Positions 10,059 to 19,219 of a stretch of DNA of 64,000 bases are shown here, piece after piece. The position numbers were made by a program, and so were the translations under genes. Position 1 is the stretch's first letter, and every line of letters begins with the position of its first letter. The notes under the pieces were generated by a model. That model was not told the DNA's origin and did no database searches. It worked only from the letters and a program-made list of their open reading frames with translations. This stretch comes from Weissella muntiaci (GTDB taxonomy: Bacteria; Bacillota; Bacilli; Lactobacillales; Lactobacillaceae): positions 62,001-126,000 of the forward strand of contig NZ_SDGZ01000015.1 in NCBI RefSeq assembly GCF_008107635.1, read 5' to 3'.

Positions 10059-12551
10059 TTAATCTACTCCGACGCCGCTAGCCGCCTTAGTAACTTTTGG
10101 TTTTACCGAAACTGTAATCTCGCCACCCTTGGCTCCAATGGTCACGACATCGTTAGTCGTAATCTTACCTTCAAGTAATTCCTCACTCAAGCGATCTTCA
10201 ATCTTAGTCTGCAAAGCACGTCGAATTGGTCGTGCTCCGTATTCTGGATCGAAACCAGCCTCTGCCACGACATCAATTGCTGCTGCCGTGATCTTTACAG
10301 TAAAGCCTTGATCACCAATCCGGCTCAAAACTGCCTTCGCCATCAACTTTACAATTTGATGCAATTCCGGCTTTGTCAAACTACGGAAGACCACAATCTC
10401 ATCAATTCGGTTAATGAACTCAGGGCGGAAAGTATCCTTCAATGTTTTGCGAACAACCGAGTTCATTGCATCATAATTATCAGCATTATTACTTGCACCG
10501 AATCCAACAGACTTTTCATCGCGTAAGCGCGTTGCACCCAAGTTAGAAGTCATAATGATAATCGTATTCCGAAAATCAATCTTGCGTCCTTTAGCATCTG
10601 TTAGATAACCATCATCGAAAACTTGTAACAGTAAATTGAATACATCTGGATGAGCTTTTTCAGCTTCATCCAGCAAAATTACTGAGTACGGATTACGGCG
10701 GACCTTTTCTGTTAATTGACCACCTTCATCGTAACCAACGTAGCCCGGCGCTGATCCAATTAAACGACTTGTCGAATATGATTCCATAAACTCTGACATA
10801 TCAACTCGAATCATGTTCTCTTCAGAACCAAAGACTGATTCCGCCAGTGCCTTTGCTAACTCCGTCTTTCCAACTCCAGTTGGTCCAAGGAACATAAACG
10901 TTCCAATTGGTCGCTTAGGGTCTTTCAATCCTGACCGTGCTCGTCGAATTGAGCGCGCAATTGCCGAGATTGCTTCTTCTTGACCAACAACTCGCTTGTG
11001 CAAAGTATCTTCTAGCTTCAACAAACGTTCTTGTTCATTCTTTTCAAGTTGCGTTAGCGGGATTCCTGTCTGTTCTGCCACCACTTCATCAATATCTTGT
11101 GGCGTAACTGATAGTTCGTAAGTCATCGTACTATCGGCTTGTTCCGCTTGATCTGCTAGATACTTATCAAGCTTCTTCTTTTGACTCAATTCCTTCTTGC
11201 GTAATTGCGCCGCCAGCTCAAAATCAAGTTGCTCAATCGCAGCATCCTTTTCAGCACGCAAACTAGCCAATTTTTCTTCTAACTTTCCAATTGGCGTCGG
11301 CTTACCAGACTTATCAATACGGATTCGTGCAGCAGTCTCATCCATGATATCAATTGCCTTATCTGGCAAGAAACGATCTGTGATATAGCGCACTGATAAT
11401 TTAACTGCTTCAACAACTGCCTCGTCTGTAATCGCAACATGGTGATGTTGTTCATAGCGCCCTTTTAGACCCTTTAGAATTTCAATTGCATCGGCCTCGT
11501 TCGGTTCATCAACTTGCACTTGGGCAAAACGACGCTCTAAAGCTGCATCAGTTTCGATATACTTTTGATACTCGTCCAAGGTTGTTGCACCGATTGTTTG
11601 CAATTCACCACGTGCCAAGGCTGGCTTTAGAATATTCGATGCATCAATTGCACCTTCCGCACCACCAGCACCAATCAAGGTATGCAATTCATCGATGAAC
11701 AAAATTACATTTCCATCATTATAAATTTCATCGATCACCTTTTTCAAACGATCTTCAAATTCACCACGATACTTAGTCCCAGCCACCAATGAACCCATGT
11801 CCAACATCATTAGTCGCTTTTGGGTTAAGTCTGCTGGAACATCACCAGCAACAATCTTTTGCGCCAAGCCTTCAGCAATTGCAGTTTTACCAACACCTGG
11901 CTCACCAATCAAAACTGGATTATTCTTTGTCCGTCGTGACAAAATCTGAATAACCCGCTTCACTTCCGCTGAGCGTCCAATCACTGGATCCATTCTTTGC
12001 TCACGAGCCTGTTGCGTTAAGTCGCGAGCCAAACTATCCAAGGTTGGTGTTCCTTCAACATTATCCTGCTTCTTACTACGACGATCTTCTTTACGTCGCT
12101 GTTGCTCACTGATTCCCAATTTGCGCATAATGCGCACACGGACATCACGTGGATTTACATCCAAGGCATTCAAGATTCGACCCGCAAGAATATTTTCATC
12201 ATTCAACAATGCCATCAAGATATGCTCAGTTCCTACAGATGATACTTGCATCCGGCGTGCTTCCTCACTGGCATTATTCAACACTTCGGCGGCCTTTGGT
12301 GAATATGGCAGATAAGCTGAACGTTCGCTTCGCGATAAGGTTCCAAAACCGGTAAAGCGAATAATCTCATCTCGAATTGCTTCGGCAGTCAAATTAAACT
12401 CTGCCAATGTCTTACTTGCAATTCCGTCATTCTCCATCATCAATGCACTTAGCAAATGCTCCGTGCCAACCGCTTGATGTTGGAAATACTTCGCTTGCTC
12501 CTGTGCTAACATCAAAACATTTTTTCCACTTGGGGTGTATTGGTTATCCAT
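10059..12551 (-). CDS. clpC: ATP-dependent Clp protease ATP-binding subunit ClpC
   Basis: ClpC is a Hsp100 unfoldase that feeds damaged or regulated proteins to ClpP. The 830-residue protein has a double Clp N-domain ([19 protein letters not shown] repeated in form as [12 protein letters not shown]), a first AAA module with Walker [10 protein letters not shown], a UVR-type middle region ([14 protein letters not shown]) and a second AAA module with GPTGVGKTE. The ATG at 12551 follows AAGGAG by six bases; an upstream ATG at 12566 lies inside ctsR. It sits one base after the ctsR stop, so the two are coupled. The adaptor genes mcsA and mcsB, which lie between ctsR and clpC in Bacillus, are absent. 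Confidence 0.96.
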   Translation of the reverse strand: MDNQYTPSGKNVLMLAQEQAKYFQHQAVGTEHLLSALMMENDGIASKTLAEFNLTAEAIRDEIIRFTGFGTLSRSERSAYLPYSPKAAEVLNNASEEARRMQVSSVGTEHILMALLNDENILAGRILNALDVNPRDVRVRIMRKLGISEQQRRKEDRRSKKQDNVEGTPTLDSLARDLTQQAREQRMDPVIGRSAEVKRVIQILSRRTKNNPVLIGEPGVGKTAIAEGLAQKIVAGDVPADLTQKRLMMLDMGSLVAGTKYRGEFEDRLKKVIDEIYNDGNVILFIDELHTLIGAGGAEGAIDASNILKPALARGELQTIGATTLDEYQKYIETDAALERRFAQVQVDEPNEADAIEILKGLKGRYEQHHHVAITDEAVVEAVKLSVRYITDRFLPDKAIDIMDETAARIRIDKSGKPTPIGKLEEKLASLRAEKDAAIEQLDFELAAQLRKKELSQKKKLDKYLADQAEQADSTMTYELSVTPQDIDEVVAEQTGIPLTQLEKNEQERLLKLEDTLHKRVVGQEEAISAIARSIRRARSGLKDPKRPIGTFMFLGPTGVGKTELAKALAESVFGSEENMIRVDMSEFMESYSTSRLIGSAPGYVGYDEGGQLTEKVRRNPYSVILLDEAEKAHPDVFNLLLQVFDDGYLTDAKGRKIDFRNTIIIMTSNLGATRLRDEKSVGFGASNNADNYDAMNSVVRKTLKDTFRPEFINRIDEIVVFRSLTKPELHQIVKLMAKAVLSRIGDQGFTVKITAAAIDVVAEAGFDPEYGARPIRRALQTKIEDRLSEELLEGKITTNDVVTIGAKGGEITVSVKPKVTKAASGVGVD

Positions 12552-12552
12552 A

Positions 12553-13029
12553 TTATTCTCCTTCATGCTCTAGGCGGAGTCGATGTAAAAGTTGCCGCAT
12601 AATCTGACTGCGCAATTGGTTTTCAATCGTCAAATTCCCCAGCATTAGTGATTCACGTGCAACCATCGCTGACAATAGCACTGCTTCACGCTGTGATAGC
12701 AACTTTTCTCGATATAGGGTTTCTAAAATATCATTGGCCATCCGCTCGGTCAGCGTGACATCGAAGCAATTTAACATTTGCTCCAGCACAAGTACATCCT
12801 GCCGAACGCTAAAGCGTCCAATCCGGATATACCCGCCACCGCCACGCTTTGATTCAACTAAATAACCCTTTTGAATCGTGAAACGGGTCTTAATTACATA
12901 ATTTATCTGCGAAGGTACCACATTAAAGCGCTCCGCAATCTCCGTCCGACGAATTTCAATTTGCTGGTTCGAAGCTAAGATTTGCTTCAAATACGCCTCA
13001 ATGTCATCGGACATGTTCTTTTCTGCCAT
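12553..13029 (-). CDS. ctsR: Transcriptional repressor CtsR
   Basis: CtsR represses class III heat-shock genes such as clpC by binding a heptad direct repeat at their promoters. The 158-residue protein starts MAEKNMSDDIEAYLKQIL. It holds the helix-turn-helix region RRTEIAERFNVVPSQINYVI with the glycine-rich wing ESKRGGGGYIRIGR around residues 60-75, which reads DNA and senses temperature. The ATG at 13029 is preceded by AAAGGGGG; the longer reading frame to 13092 starts upstream of the -10 box and cannot be expressed from the promoter seen here. A CtsR operator just upstream shows autoregulation. No mcsA/mcsB follow. Confidence 0.95.
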   Translation of the reverse strand: MAEKNMSDDIEAYLKQILASNQQIEIRRTEIAERFNVVPSQINYVIKTRFTIQKGYLVESKRGGGGYIRIGRFSVRQDVLVLEQMLNCFDVTLTERMANDILETLYREKLLSQREAVLLSAMVARESLMLGNLTIENQLRSQIMRQLLHRLRLEHEGE

Positions 13030-13041
13030 CAGAGTACCCCC

Positions 13042-13058
13042 TTTGACCAATGTTGACT
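13042..13058 (-). promoter_or_regulatory. CtsR operator
   Basis: The sequence AGTCAACATTGGTCAAA fits the CtsR heptad direct repeat (A/GGTCAAA, three bases, A/GGTCAAA) with one deviation in the first heptad. It covers the expected transcription start, so bound CtsR would block initiation. Confidence 0.88.
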
Positions 13059-13060
13059 TA

Positions 13061-13089
13061 ATTATATAGATATTGTCCAAACTTGCCAA
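13061..13089 (-). promoter_or_regulatory. ctsR-clpC promoter
   Basis: TTGGCA (13084-13089) and TATAAT (13061-13066) stand 17 bases apart on the minus strand, a near-consensus vegetative promoter immediately before the CtsR box and ctsR. Confidence 0.88.
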
Positions 13090-13135
13090 CATTTTGCCCG
13101 AATAACTTTTATTTCAAGTTTTCTAAAAAATAGGA

Positions 13136-13171
13136 CAAAAAATGCCATTAAGCATTAAGCTTAATAGCATT
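13136..13171 (-). terminator. tRNA operon terminator
   Basis: The minus strand reads AATGCTATTAAGC-TTAAT-GCTTAATGGCATT followed by TTTTTG, a 13-bp stem with one wobble, just after the tRNA-Arg gene. Confidence 0.85.
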
Positions 13172-13180
13172 TCTATAAGA

Positions 13181-13254
13181 TGCACCTAGCAGGACTCGAA
13201 CCTGCAACCTTCTGATTCGTAGTCAGACACTCTATCCAATTGCGCTATAGGTGC
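13181..13254 (-). tRNA. tRNA-Arg (anticodon ACG)
   Basis: The 74-base gene has acceptor arms GCACCTA/TAGGTGC, discriminator A, a T-arm with GGTTCGAGTCC and the anticodon arm CTGACTACGAATCAG. CCA is not encoded. It is the last of three tRNA genes in one transcript. Confidence 0.95.
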
Positions 13255-13298
13255 ATATTTAATTCTGATTGTTAAGATTATAAAACCTTATCAACCAA

Positions 13299-13371
13299 TG
13301 CCGTTTACTGGATTCGAACCAGCGACCCCTTCATTACTAGTGAAGTGCTCTGCCAACTGAGCTAAAACGGC
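13299..13371 (-). tRNA. tRNA-Thr (anticodon AGT)
   Basis: Acceptor arms GCCGTTT/AAACGGC, T-arm GGTTCGAATCC and anticodon arm CTTCACTAGTAATGAAG give a standard 73-base tRNA with anticodon AGT reading ACN threonine codons. CCA is not encoded. Confidence 0.95.
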
Positions 13372-13375
13372 ATCA

Positions 13376-13457
13376 TGCAGATGACAGGAATCGAACCTGC
13401 ACGCCCGAAGGCACTGGAACCTAAATCCAGCGCGTCTGCCAGTTCCGCCACATCTGC
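13376..13457 (-). tRNA. tRNA-Leu (anticodon TAG)
   Basis: The 82-base gene has acceptor arms GCAGATG/CATCTGC, anticodon arm CTGGATTTAGGTTCCAG (anticodon TAG) and the long variable arm TGCCTTCGGGCGT typical of tRNA-Leu. It is the first tRNA after the promoter at 13496-13524. Confidence 0.95.
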
Positions 13458-13495
13458 ATCTATTTCTAAACGTTTCCGTCTGAAACAACTTTTTT

Positions 13496-13524
13496 ATAAT
13501 ATCAAGTACAGCCCACACTGTCAA
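13496..13524 (-). promoter_or_regulatory. tRNA operon promoter
   Basis: A consensus TTGACA (13519-13524) is followed after 17 bases by TATTAT (13496-13501) on the minus strand, about 40 bases before tRNA-Leu. It is one of the strongest-looking promoters in the window. Confidence 0.9.
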
Positions 13525-13591
13525 CACTTTTAATAGAAAATCTTTCGTGACTACATGATTAAAGCTAAATTTCCTAAATAATTCGCCCAAC

Positions 13592-15043
13592 CTACATAAT
13601 TGGAGCCAACAACCGCGAGAAATTCTGTTTAATTTTCATCCAGCTTGATTGGTTATCAAAGTACTCTTTTGTTAACAAGGTCGACACTTCCAGATCCTGC
13701 GCAAAAATCGCTTCGAGTTGTTCCGCAATCTTTAGGTCATACATAAAGGAACTAACCTCAAAATTCAATGTGAATGATCGGAAATCCATATTAGCCGTTC
13801 CAACGGCCGCAATCTTACCATCTATTACCATCGTCTTCGCATGAATGAAGCCATTATCATATGTGTAGACTTCGGCTCCCACTTCGACCATCTCGCGGGC
13901 AAAATGCTGGGTTGCTCGATAGACAAAGGCGTGATCTGGCATATCCGGAATCATTATCTGAACCTTGATACCAGAGCGCACTGCCACTCTCAGCGCATCA
14001 ATAATTGATTGATTTGGAATAAAGTAAGGCGATTGAATAACAATTCGCTCACGCGCCATACTAATCATACGAAGATAACCCTCAAAGATCTGATTATCTT
14101 CCGTATCAGGACCTGATGAAACAATCTGCATTGCACTAGCACCGTTTTTAGTTGCACTTGGAAAGAACTCACTACTGAAATTAAGCTTCTCGTGGCGAAT
14201 TGTCGCATTCCAATCCATAAAGAAACGACTTTGCATTGCCAAAACGGCATCCCCTTCAACTCGTAGGTGCGTATCACGCCAGTAACCAAATTTCTTGCTG
14301 TTACCCAAATATTGATCGCCAATGTTAAAGCCGCCAATATAGCCAATGTTTCCGTCGATAATAACTAACTTACGATGATCATGATTGTTCACATTCAACG
14401 AAATTAATTGCCATCTTGGAATCAAAAAGGCCTCTACCTGCCCACCAGCGTGTCGCAAACGACGATAGAGCTTATTATTTCGACCACCTGATCCACTCAA
14501 ATCGTAAACCACTCGTACTTGGACACCTTCTCGTGCCTTAATTGTCAATAAATCAACTAATTCATTCCCCAATTTGTCATCATAAATTGTGTAATATTCA
14601 ATATTAATATGATGTTTGGCAGCTCGAATATCATCAAATAAACGCGCAAATTTTTCATGCCCATCGGTAAATATCTCGACTTCATTATGCAAAGTCACAA
14701 TTGCCTCATCATTATTCAAGAAGAGTTTTACGAATGGTGCAATGTCATCGGTCAGCTCATTGCCATTTTCATATTCTTCAGCTTGGCGTGCCTGATTACT
14801 AACAATCTGTTCAATTCCAAAGGCCTCTTGAGTCTTCAAATCAAAGATGCGTCGGTTTGTCAGCTTTCGTCCAAAAAAGAAATAGACCGCGAAACCGATT
14901 ACCGGAAATAGAATTAATACTAATAACCACGCCCAAACCGTTGCAATCTCACGCGTCTTGTCACGAAAAACCGTAACAACTGCCCCAATTGTATTAACAA
15001 CCACTAATACAATCAAGAATCCCCAAAATAGATGTAACGACAT
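13592..15043 (-). CDS. cls: Cardiolipin synthase
   Basis: The enzyme joins two phosphatidylglycerol molecules to cardiolipin in the cell membrane. The 483-residue protein has two N-terminal membrane segments (residues about 3-25 and 38-58, the latter ending in FFFGRKLTNRR). Two phospholipase-D catalytic motifs follow: HDHRKLVIIDGNIGYIGGFN near residue 220 and HAKTMVIDGKIAAVGTANMD near residue 398. Length and layout match bacterial ClsA-type enzymes of Firmicutes. The ATG at 15043 follows GGGGG by nine bases; a TTG two codons earlier is too close to it. The gene stands alone between the serS terminator and the tRNA promoter. Confidence 0.93.
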   Translation of the reverse strand: MSLHLFWGFLIVLVVVNTIGAVVTVFRDKTREIATVWAWLLVLILFPVIGFAVYFFFGRKLTNRRIFDLKTQEAFGIEQIVSNQARQAEEYENGNELTDDIAPFVKLFLNNDEAIVTLHNEVEIFTDGHEKFARLFDDIRAAKHHINIEYYTIYDDKLGNELVDLLTIKAREGVQVRVVYDLSGSGGRNNKLYRRLRHAGGQVEAFLIPRWQLISLNVNNHDHRKLVIIDGNIGYIGGFNIGDQYLGNSKKFGYWRDTHLRVEGDAVLAMQSRFFMDWNATIRHEKLNFSSEFFPSATKNGASAMQIVSSGPDTEDNQIFEGYLRMISMARERIVIQSPYFIPNQSIIDALRVAVRSGIKVQIMIPDMPDHAFVYRATQHFAREMVEVGAEVYTYDNGFIHAKTMVIDGKIAAVGTANMDFRSFTLNFEVSSFMYDLKIAEQLEAIFAQDLEVSTLLTKEYFDNQSSWMKIKQNFSRLLAPIM

Positions 15044-15236
15044 ATTCAAATTCCCCCATGTTTGTCACCCGCGAGCAACTTCATAAAATCAATTCTAGCA
15101 GGCAACCCGCCGTTCTGGCAATAACACTATCTAGTGAATAGCTATTTTTGCGCATACCTTAACCTTATAAAAAAATGAATATCGTATTGGTTATTAATTA
15201 ATCAATTTGAAAAATCATTTCCTCGTCACATGGTCC

Positions 15237-15271
15237 AAAATAAAAAGTCATCAGCTTAAACTGATGACTTT
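15237..15271 (-). terminator. dNK-serS terminator
   Basis: An 11-bp perfect stem AAAGTCATCAG/CTGATGACTTT with a six-base loop is followed by TTATTTT on the minus strand, shortly after the serS stop. Confidence 0.88.
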
Positions 15272-15280
15272 CTCATAAAA

Positions 15281-16564
15281 CTATATTGTATCTTCCGGAA
15301 CAATCTTGTCTGCTCCAAAATATGATCGTAGCACTTCTGGAATCGTAACGGTTCCATCTTCATTTTGATAATTTTCCAAAATTGCAGCAACCGTCCGACC
15401 AACAGCCAGACCTGAGCCATTCAATGTATGGATAAATTGAAGCTTACCTGCATCATCACGATATTGAATCCGTGCGCGGCGCGCTTGGAAACTTTCAGTA
15501 TTTGAAACTGATGAAATCTCGCGATAGATATTTTGCTCTGGCATCCAAACTTCAAGATCATACGTCTTTGCTGCGGAGAAGCCCATATCTCCTGTCGACA
15601 ATGTAATCACATGATATGGCAAATTCAATTTTTGCAAAATATTCTCAGCATTCGCCGTCATCTCTTCCAACGCTGCATAAGATTGCTCTGGCTTAGTAAA
15701 CTTAACCATTTCAACCTTATTAAATTGGTGCATCCGAATCAATCCACGTGTGTCACGTCCTGCTGATCCGGCTTCTTGACGGAACGAAGGTGAAATCGCC
15801 GTAACCGAATAAGGCAACTTATCAGCATCAATCACTTCTTCACGGAAGTAATTAGTCAATGGTACCTCTGCTGTTGGAATTAAAGTCATCGCTTCATCAG
15901 TTCCAACACGATAAGCATCGTCCATGAACTTTGGATATTGGCCAGTCCCAAACATTGCCGCGTCCTTAACCATATATGGTGTGATCATTTCCTTATAACC
16001 TTCTTTTTGATGCTCATCGAGCATAAAGTTATAAACGGCCCGTTCTAGGCGAGCACCTTGACCAACATAATAAACAAAACGAGCACCAGCAACCTTTGCA
16101 CCGCGTTCCCAATCCAAAATCCCTAATGCTTCACCAATTTCATAATGAGCTTTAGGTTGAAAGGCAAAGGCAGGTACGTCACCCCATGTACGTTCCTCAT
16201 GGTTTGAAGCCTCATCCGGTCCAACTGGAATTGAGGGATTTGGAAGATTGGGCAAATGCAATTGTAAGTCCAACAGATCAGTATCAATCTTGGCAACCGC
16301 CTCATCCAACTTTTTAATCTCTGCTGAAACAGCCTGCATTTGTGCAATCACGTCCGTTGCATCTTCTTTTGCACGCTTTTTAAGTCCAATTTCATCAGAA
16401 ACTTGGTTTCTTTTAGCCTTCAATTCTTCAACTGTAACCAACTGTTCGCGTCGCTTAACATCAAGGTCAACAATCGCATCAATCTTCTCTGCTGCCACAC
16501 CACGTCCTGCTAGACGTTCCTTCACTGATTCAGTCTCAGTTCGGATTAATTTCATATCAATCAT
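15281..16564 (-). CDS. serS: Serine--tRNA ligase
   Basis: SerRS charges tRNA-Ser with serine. The 427-residue protein has the N-terminal helical arm that grips the long variable loop of tRNA-Ser (residues about 1-110, rich in K/E heptads). A class II catalytic domain follows, with motif 2 ([17 protein letters not shown]) and motif 3 ([17 protein letters not shown]) both intact. The ATG at 16564 follows GGAGAG by six bases. The gene starts 24 bases after the deoxynucleoside kinase stop, so both are one transcript. No T-box leader lies between the genes. Confidence 0.96.
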   Translation of the reverse strand: MIDMKLIRTETESVKERLAGRGVAAEKIDAIVDLDVKRREQLVTVEELKAKRNQVSDEIGLKKRAKEDATDVIAQMQAVSAEIKKLDEAVAKIDTDLLDLQLHLPNLPNPSIPVGPDEASNHEERTWGDVPAFAFQPKAHYEIGEALGILDWERGAKVAGARFVYYVGQGARLERAVYNFMLDEHQKEGYKEMITPYMVKDAAMFGTGQYPKFMDDAYRVGTDEAMTLIPTAEVPLTNYFREEVIDADKLPYSVTAISPSFRQEAGSAGRDTRGLIRMHQFNKVEMVKFTKPEQSYAALEEMTANAENILQKLNLPYHVITLSTGDMGFSAAKTYDLEVWMPEQNIYREISSVSNTESFQARRARIQYRDDAGKLQFIHTLNGSGLAVGRTVAAILENYQNEDGTVTIPEVLRSYFGADKIVPEDTI

Positions 16565-16588
16565 ATTGCACTCTCCAAAATCTACGCT

Positions 16589-17236
16589 CTATTTCAAGCC
16601 CAGGTCTGCAACCTTTTGGTCGATCAACGCTAATACGCTGTCCGCAGCATTAACATCTTCCACAAAGTCAAATTCATCACCATCAATCATCAACTTTGGT
16701 GAACGATCATAAGCCTCAAACCATTGGCTATAGTGTTCATTTAACATCTTATAGTAGTCATACAAGCCGGCGTCGTGCTCGATTTGCTCGAAATCACGAC
16801 CGCGCTTTTGAATCCGTGCCAACATTGTGTCAAAGCTAACATGGATGAAAACCAATAAATCTGGTGTCTTAACTACCGCTTGATCTGAGAAATCAACTTG
16901 CTCCATCATGTTGTCCAGCAAATCACGATAGATATCAACCTCAACATCGGTTGCTCTACCTTGTGCTGCCACCGTTTGGAAAAGTAGGAGATCTTCATAA
17001 ATCGAGCGATCAATCACATTTAATTGACTCCCCTGCGCGTCACGAATGTTATCCATACGCTTATTCAAAAAATAATTTTGCAACAAAAAGCCATACTTTT
17101 TTTGATCTTCATAGAAGAGCGGCAAAATGGGATTATCATCTACAGATTCATAGTAGGCGTTACTTCCAAAGTGGTCTGCTAGTAAATCTGTAAGGCTGGT
17201 TTTTCCAGCGCCAATTGTCCCCGACAAAACAATCAT
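16589..17236 (-). CDS. Deoxynucleoside kinase (deoxyadenosine/deoxyguanosine kinase family)
   Basis: The enzyme phosphorylates deoxynucleosides for dNTP salvage. The 215-residue protein starts with the P-loop SGTIGAGKTS, followed by the substrate-binding E (YYESVDDNP) and the DRSIYED motif typical of the dCK/dGK family, and has a lid region KRGRDFEQ. The ATG at 17236 follows GGGCGGAAAA. Its promoter may be the extended -10 TGCTAAAAT about 45 bases upstream, but no clear -35 box is seen. It pairs with serS in an operon. Preference between deoxyadenosine and deoxyguanosine cannot be read from the sequence. Confidence 0.88.
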   Translation of the reverse strand: MIVLSGTIGAGKTSLTDLLADHFGSNAYYESVDDNPILPLFYEDQKKYGFLLQNYFLNKRMDNIRDAQGSQLNVIDRSIYEDLLLFQTVAAQGRATDVEVDIYRDLLDNMMEQVDFSDQAVVKTPDLLVFIHVSFDTMLARIQKRGRDFEQIEHDAGLYDYYKMLNEHYSQWFEAYDRSPKLMIDGDEFDFVEDVNAADSVLALIDQKVADLGLK

Positions 17237-17523
17237 TTTATTTTCCGCCCTTTTTTTAATTTCATAATTTTATTTTAGCAAAAATAACGCTAAGTTACAC
17301 TGCTAATTATTATGAAAATCTTTTCAAGTCATTTTCACTCATATCAAGGTTCAATCAAGACTAAAGTTTAACCTACTAATCTTAACAACAATCCCGCACC
17401 TTTCGGATTACCAGCCTAACCAGCCTAACGACTAGCAAAAAAATGCCAATAAAATTGTGGTTCAAGCACCAGCGGTAATCTTATTTACTGGATTTACAGA
17501 TATGACGCTTCGATTATCTCTAC
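17237..17523 (-). other. Intergenic region before the deoxynucleoside kinase gene
   Basis: This interval separates the glycosyltransferase terminator from the kinase gene. Apart from a possible extended -10 box (TGCTAAAAT near 17278) and a nine-base direct repeat CCAGCCTAA near 17413-17429, I see no gene or strong secondary structure in it. Confidence 0.4.
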
Positions 17524-17566
17524 AAAAAAACACCCATATTTCATCATTTATGATGAGCTACGGGTG
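17524..17566 (-). terminator. Glycosyltransferase operon terminator
   Basis: The minus strand reads CACCCGTAGCTCATCAT, AA, ATGATGAAATATGGGTG and then TTTTTTTG. The stem has a few internal mismatches but a strong T-run, 54 bases after the glycosyltransferase stop. Confidence 0.8.
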
Positions 17567-17620
17567 AATTCCAACCAGCAAACCAAGGCGCTGAATGTCC
17601 TCCAACAGCTTCGTCGACTA

Positions 17621-19219
17621 CTAATCTAAACCTTTGGTAATTCGTGTCGGATAAACTAGCTTCTTTTTCTTTGCATCATTCAGCAAATGTTCCCAAGCCT
17701 TCCAGACGCTCTCTTCGGAAAAGCGTTCCGAAAGCGTATAAGACGCATTCGACATTGTCTGAAGTTTCTTATCATTGCTAAAAAGTTCGACCAATTTCGC
17801 AGCCATCGCCTCAATGTCACCAAATGGCACTACATAGCCATTCTTACCATCAACCGTCAGCTCATTCGGTCCATAATTCACATCATAAGTTAGCCCAACC
17901 ATTCCATGACTATAAGCCTCCATCATTGCCAAATTGAAACCTTCCATCATAGAAGCCAAACCATAAACTTGATGCTCTCGCTGAACCTTCGCTACCAATT
18001 CAGCGTCAGCATACTCGTGATGGGTAACCGCATCTTTTAAATCATATTCCGCAATCGCTTCATCAATTGCCTTTTGTGCGGCGTTATCTTGGCTATGATC
18101 AACGTAACCATAGTAATCTAACGTAATGTCAGGAATCGTTTCTCTAGCAATCCCAATCGAGCGAATAATATTATGAATTCGCTTATCATGGGCCACACGT
18201 GCGGTGACCAATACCGAGTGACGTTTACGATCCTTGATTGCGACATGTTCTTCTGTCAGATAAGCCTCAGGCACAACTCCAACCGGAATCGTAAAGAGCT
18301 TTGCCTTTGGCTCAAAACGCGCTTTAACGTCCTTCGTCTGCTTTTTAGTTGCCGAAATAATCGCATCATAGGTATTCGCATTCGTTAAACCGTACTCATA
18401 AAAGTTATTCATTATCGAGTGCATCGTATCTTGGGCATCACCTGCATGTGAATTATGCAGATGTAATACCGTATACGCAGGTCGCTCCAGATTTTGCAAA
18501 GCCCAGTCACCAACATGAGTCCGATCCATAATGAAGATGTTCGCCTTGTGATCGTCCCAATATTGGGCATTAATTCGATTAAAGAAATGTAGTGTCAACT
18601 CATCAATTGTCGCAAAAACATAAACAGCACCACTATCTTCTGTCAAACGCCATCCCATTTTACGGTACACACCTTGAGCATCATAGCGATTAAAAGTCTC
18701 TAACACCGGTCGGCCATTAATGTCGTGCCAAACTTCAGTCCCGACTTTATTATCTGGCGTATACCATTGCACGAGACTCAAAAAACCTCTAAAATCGTAA
18801 AATTCAACGCTGTACAGGTTTCCAAATCCATCGAATAACTCAACCGAACTAACTCGTTCGGCCTTATCGTCAGGATAATACCTCACACGACCAATCAGGG
18901 CATTATCGCGAAAAACCAAATAACGTGATTGCTCAGCCTCTTTCTCATACCGTAGGCCAGTCACACCAAAGTCGATGTCTTGGACGTGAATAATCTTTGT
19001 TCTGACCTTCTCAGTTTTTTGGAAATAATCAAACATTACCAAAGTCTCATCAGCAGAGACACCATTGGCCTTCAAGAAAGTATGAATATGTGGATTCCAC
19101 TCACGGAAGACTAGTTTAAATGGTTCTTGATGTTTTCTAAAAAGTTGAGCACGTTTCAATTGAGCATGCTCAATTCCAGAGTTCTTTTCATTAAAGCTTG
19201 AATTGATAAAAAATAACAT
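17621..19219 (-). CDS. Glycosyltransferase, GtfA/GtfB (TagE-like) family, second of a pair
   Basis: The 532-residue protein is a cytoplasmic GT-B-fold glycosyltransferase of family GT4. Its N-terminus (MLFFINSSFNEKNSGIEHAQ, then LKRAQLFRKH) is typical of the Lactobacillus proteins annotated as poly(glycerol-phosphate) glucosyltransferase/TagE, some of which glycosylate proteins as GtfA/GtfB pairs. The retaining-enzyme EX7E motif is present (MEGFNLAMMEAYSHG, about residue 440), followed by DVNYGPNEL. The start is the ATG of a TAATG overlap with the upstream partner, after GGGAGAGGAAG, so the pair is translationally coupled. It is last in the coiled-coil/GT/GT operon. Acceptor choice (surface protein or teichoic acid) is inferred from context: a giant Ser-rich adhesin is encoded nearby. 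Confidence 0.8.
   Translation of the reverse strand: MLFFINSSFNEKNSGIEHAQLKRAQLFRKHQEPFKLVFREWNPHIHTFLKANGVSADETLVMFDYFQKTEKVRTKIIHVQDIDFGVTGLRYEKEAEQSRYLVFRDNALIGRVRYYPDDKAERVSSVELFDGFGNLYSVEFYDFRGFLSLVQWYTPDNKVGTEVWHDINGRPVLETFNRYDAQGVYRKMGWRLTEDSGAVYVFATIDELTLHFFNRINAQYWDDHKANIFIMDRTHVGDWALQNLERPAYTVLHLHNSHAGDAQDTMHSIMNNFYEYGLTNANTYDAIISATKKQTKDVKARFEPKAKLFTIPVGVVPEAYLTEEHVAIKDRKRHSVLVTARVAHDKRIHNIIRSIGIARETIPDITLDYYGYVDHSQDNAAQKAIDEAIAEYDLKDAVTHHEYADAELVAKVQREHQVYGLASMMEGFNLAMMEAYSHGMVGLTYDVNYGPNELTVDGKNGYVVPFGDIEAMAAKLVELFSNDKKLQTMSNASYTLSERFSEESVWKAWEHLLNDAKKKKLVYPTRITKGLD

Noticed and set aside
13291-13590. Minus-strand open frame of 99 codons over the tRNA genes
   Set aside because: It runs through tRNA-Thr, tRNA-Leu and their promoter and has no ribosome binding site.
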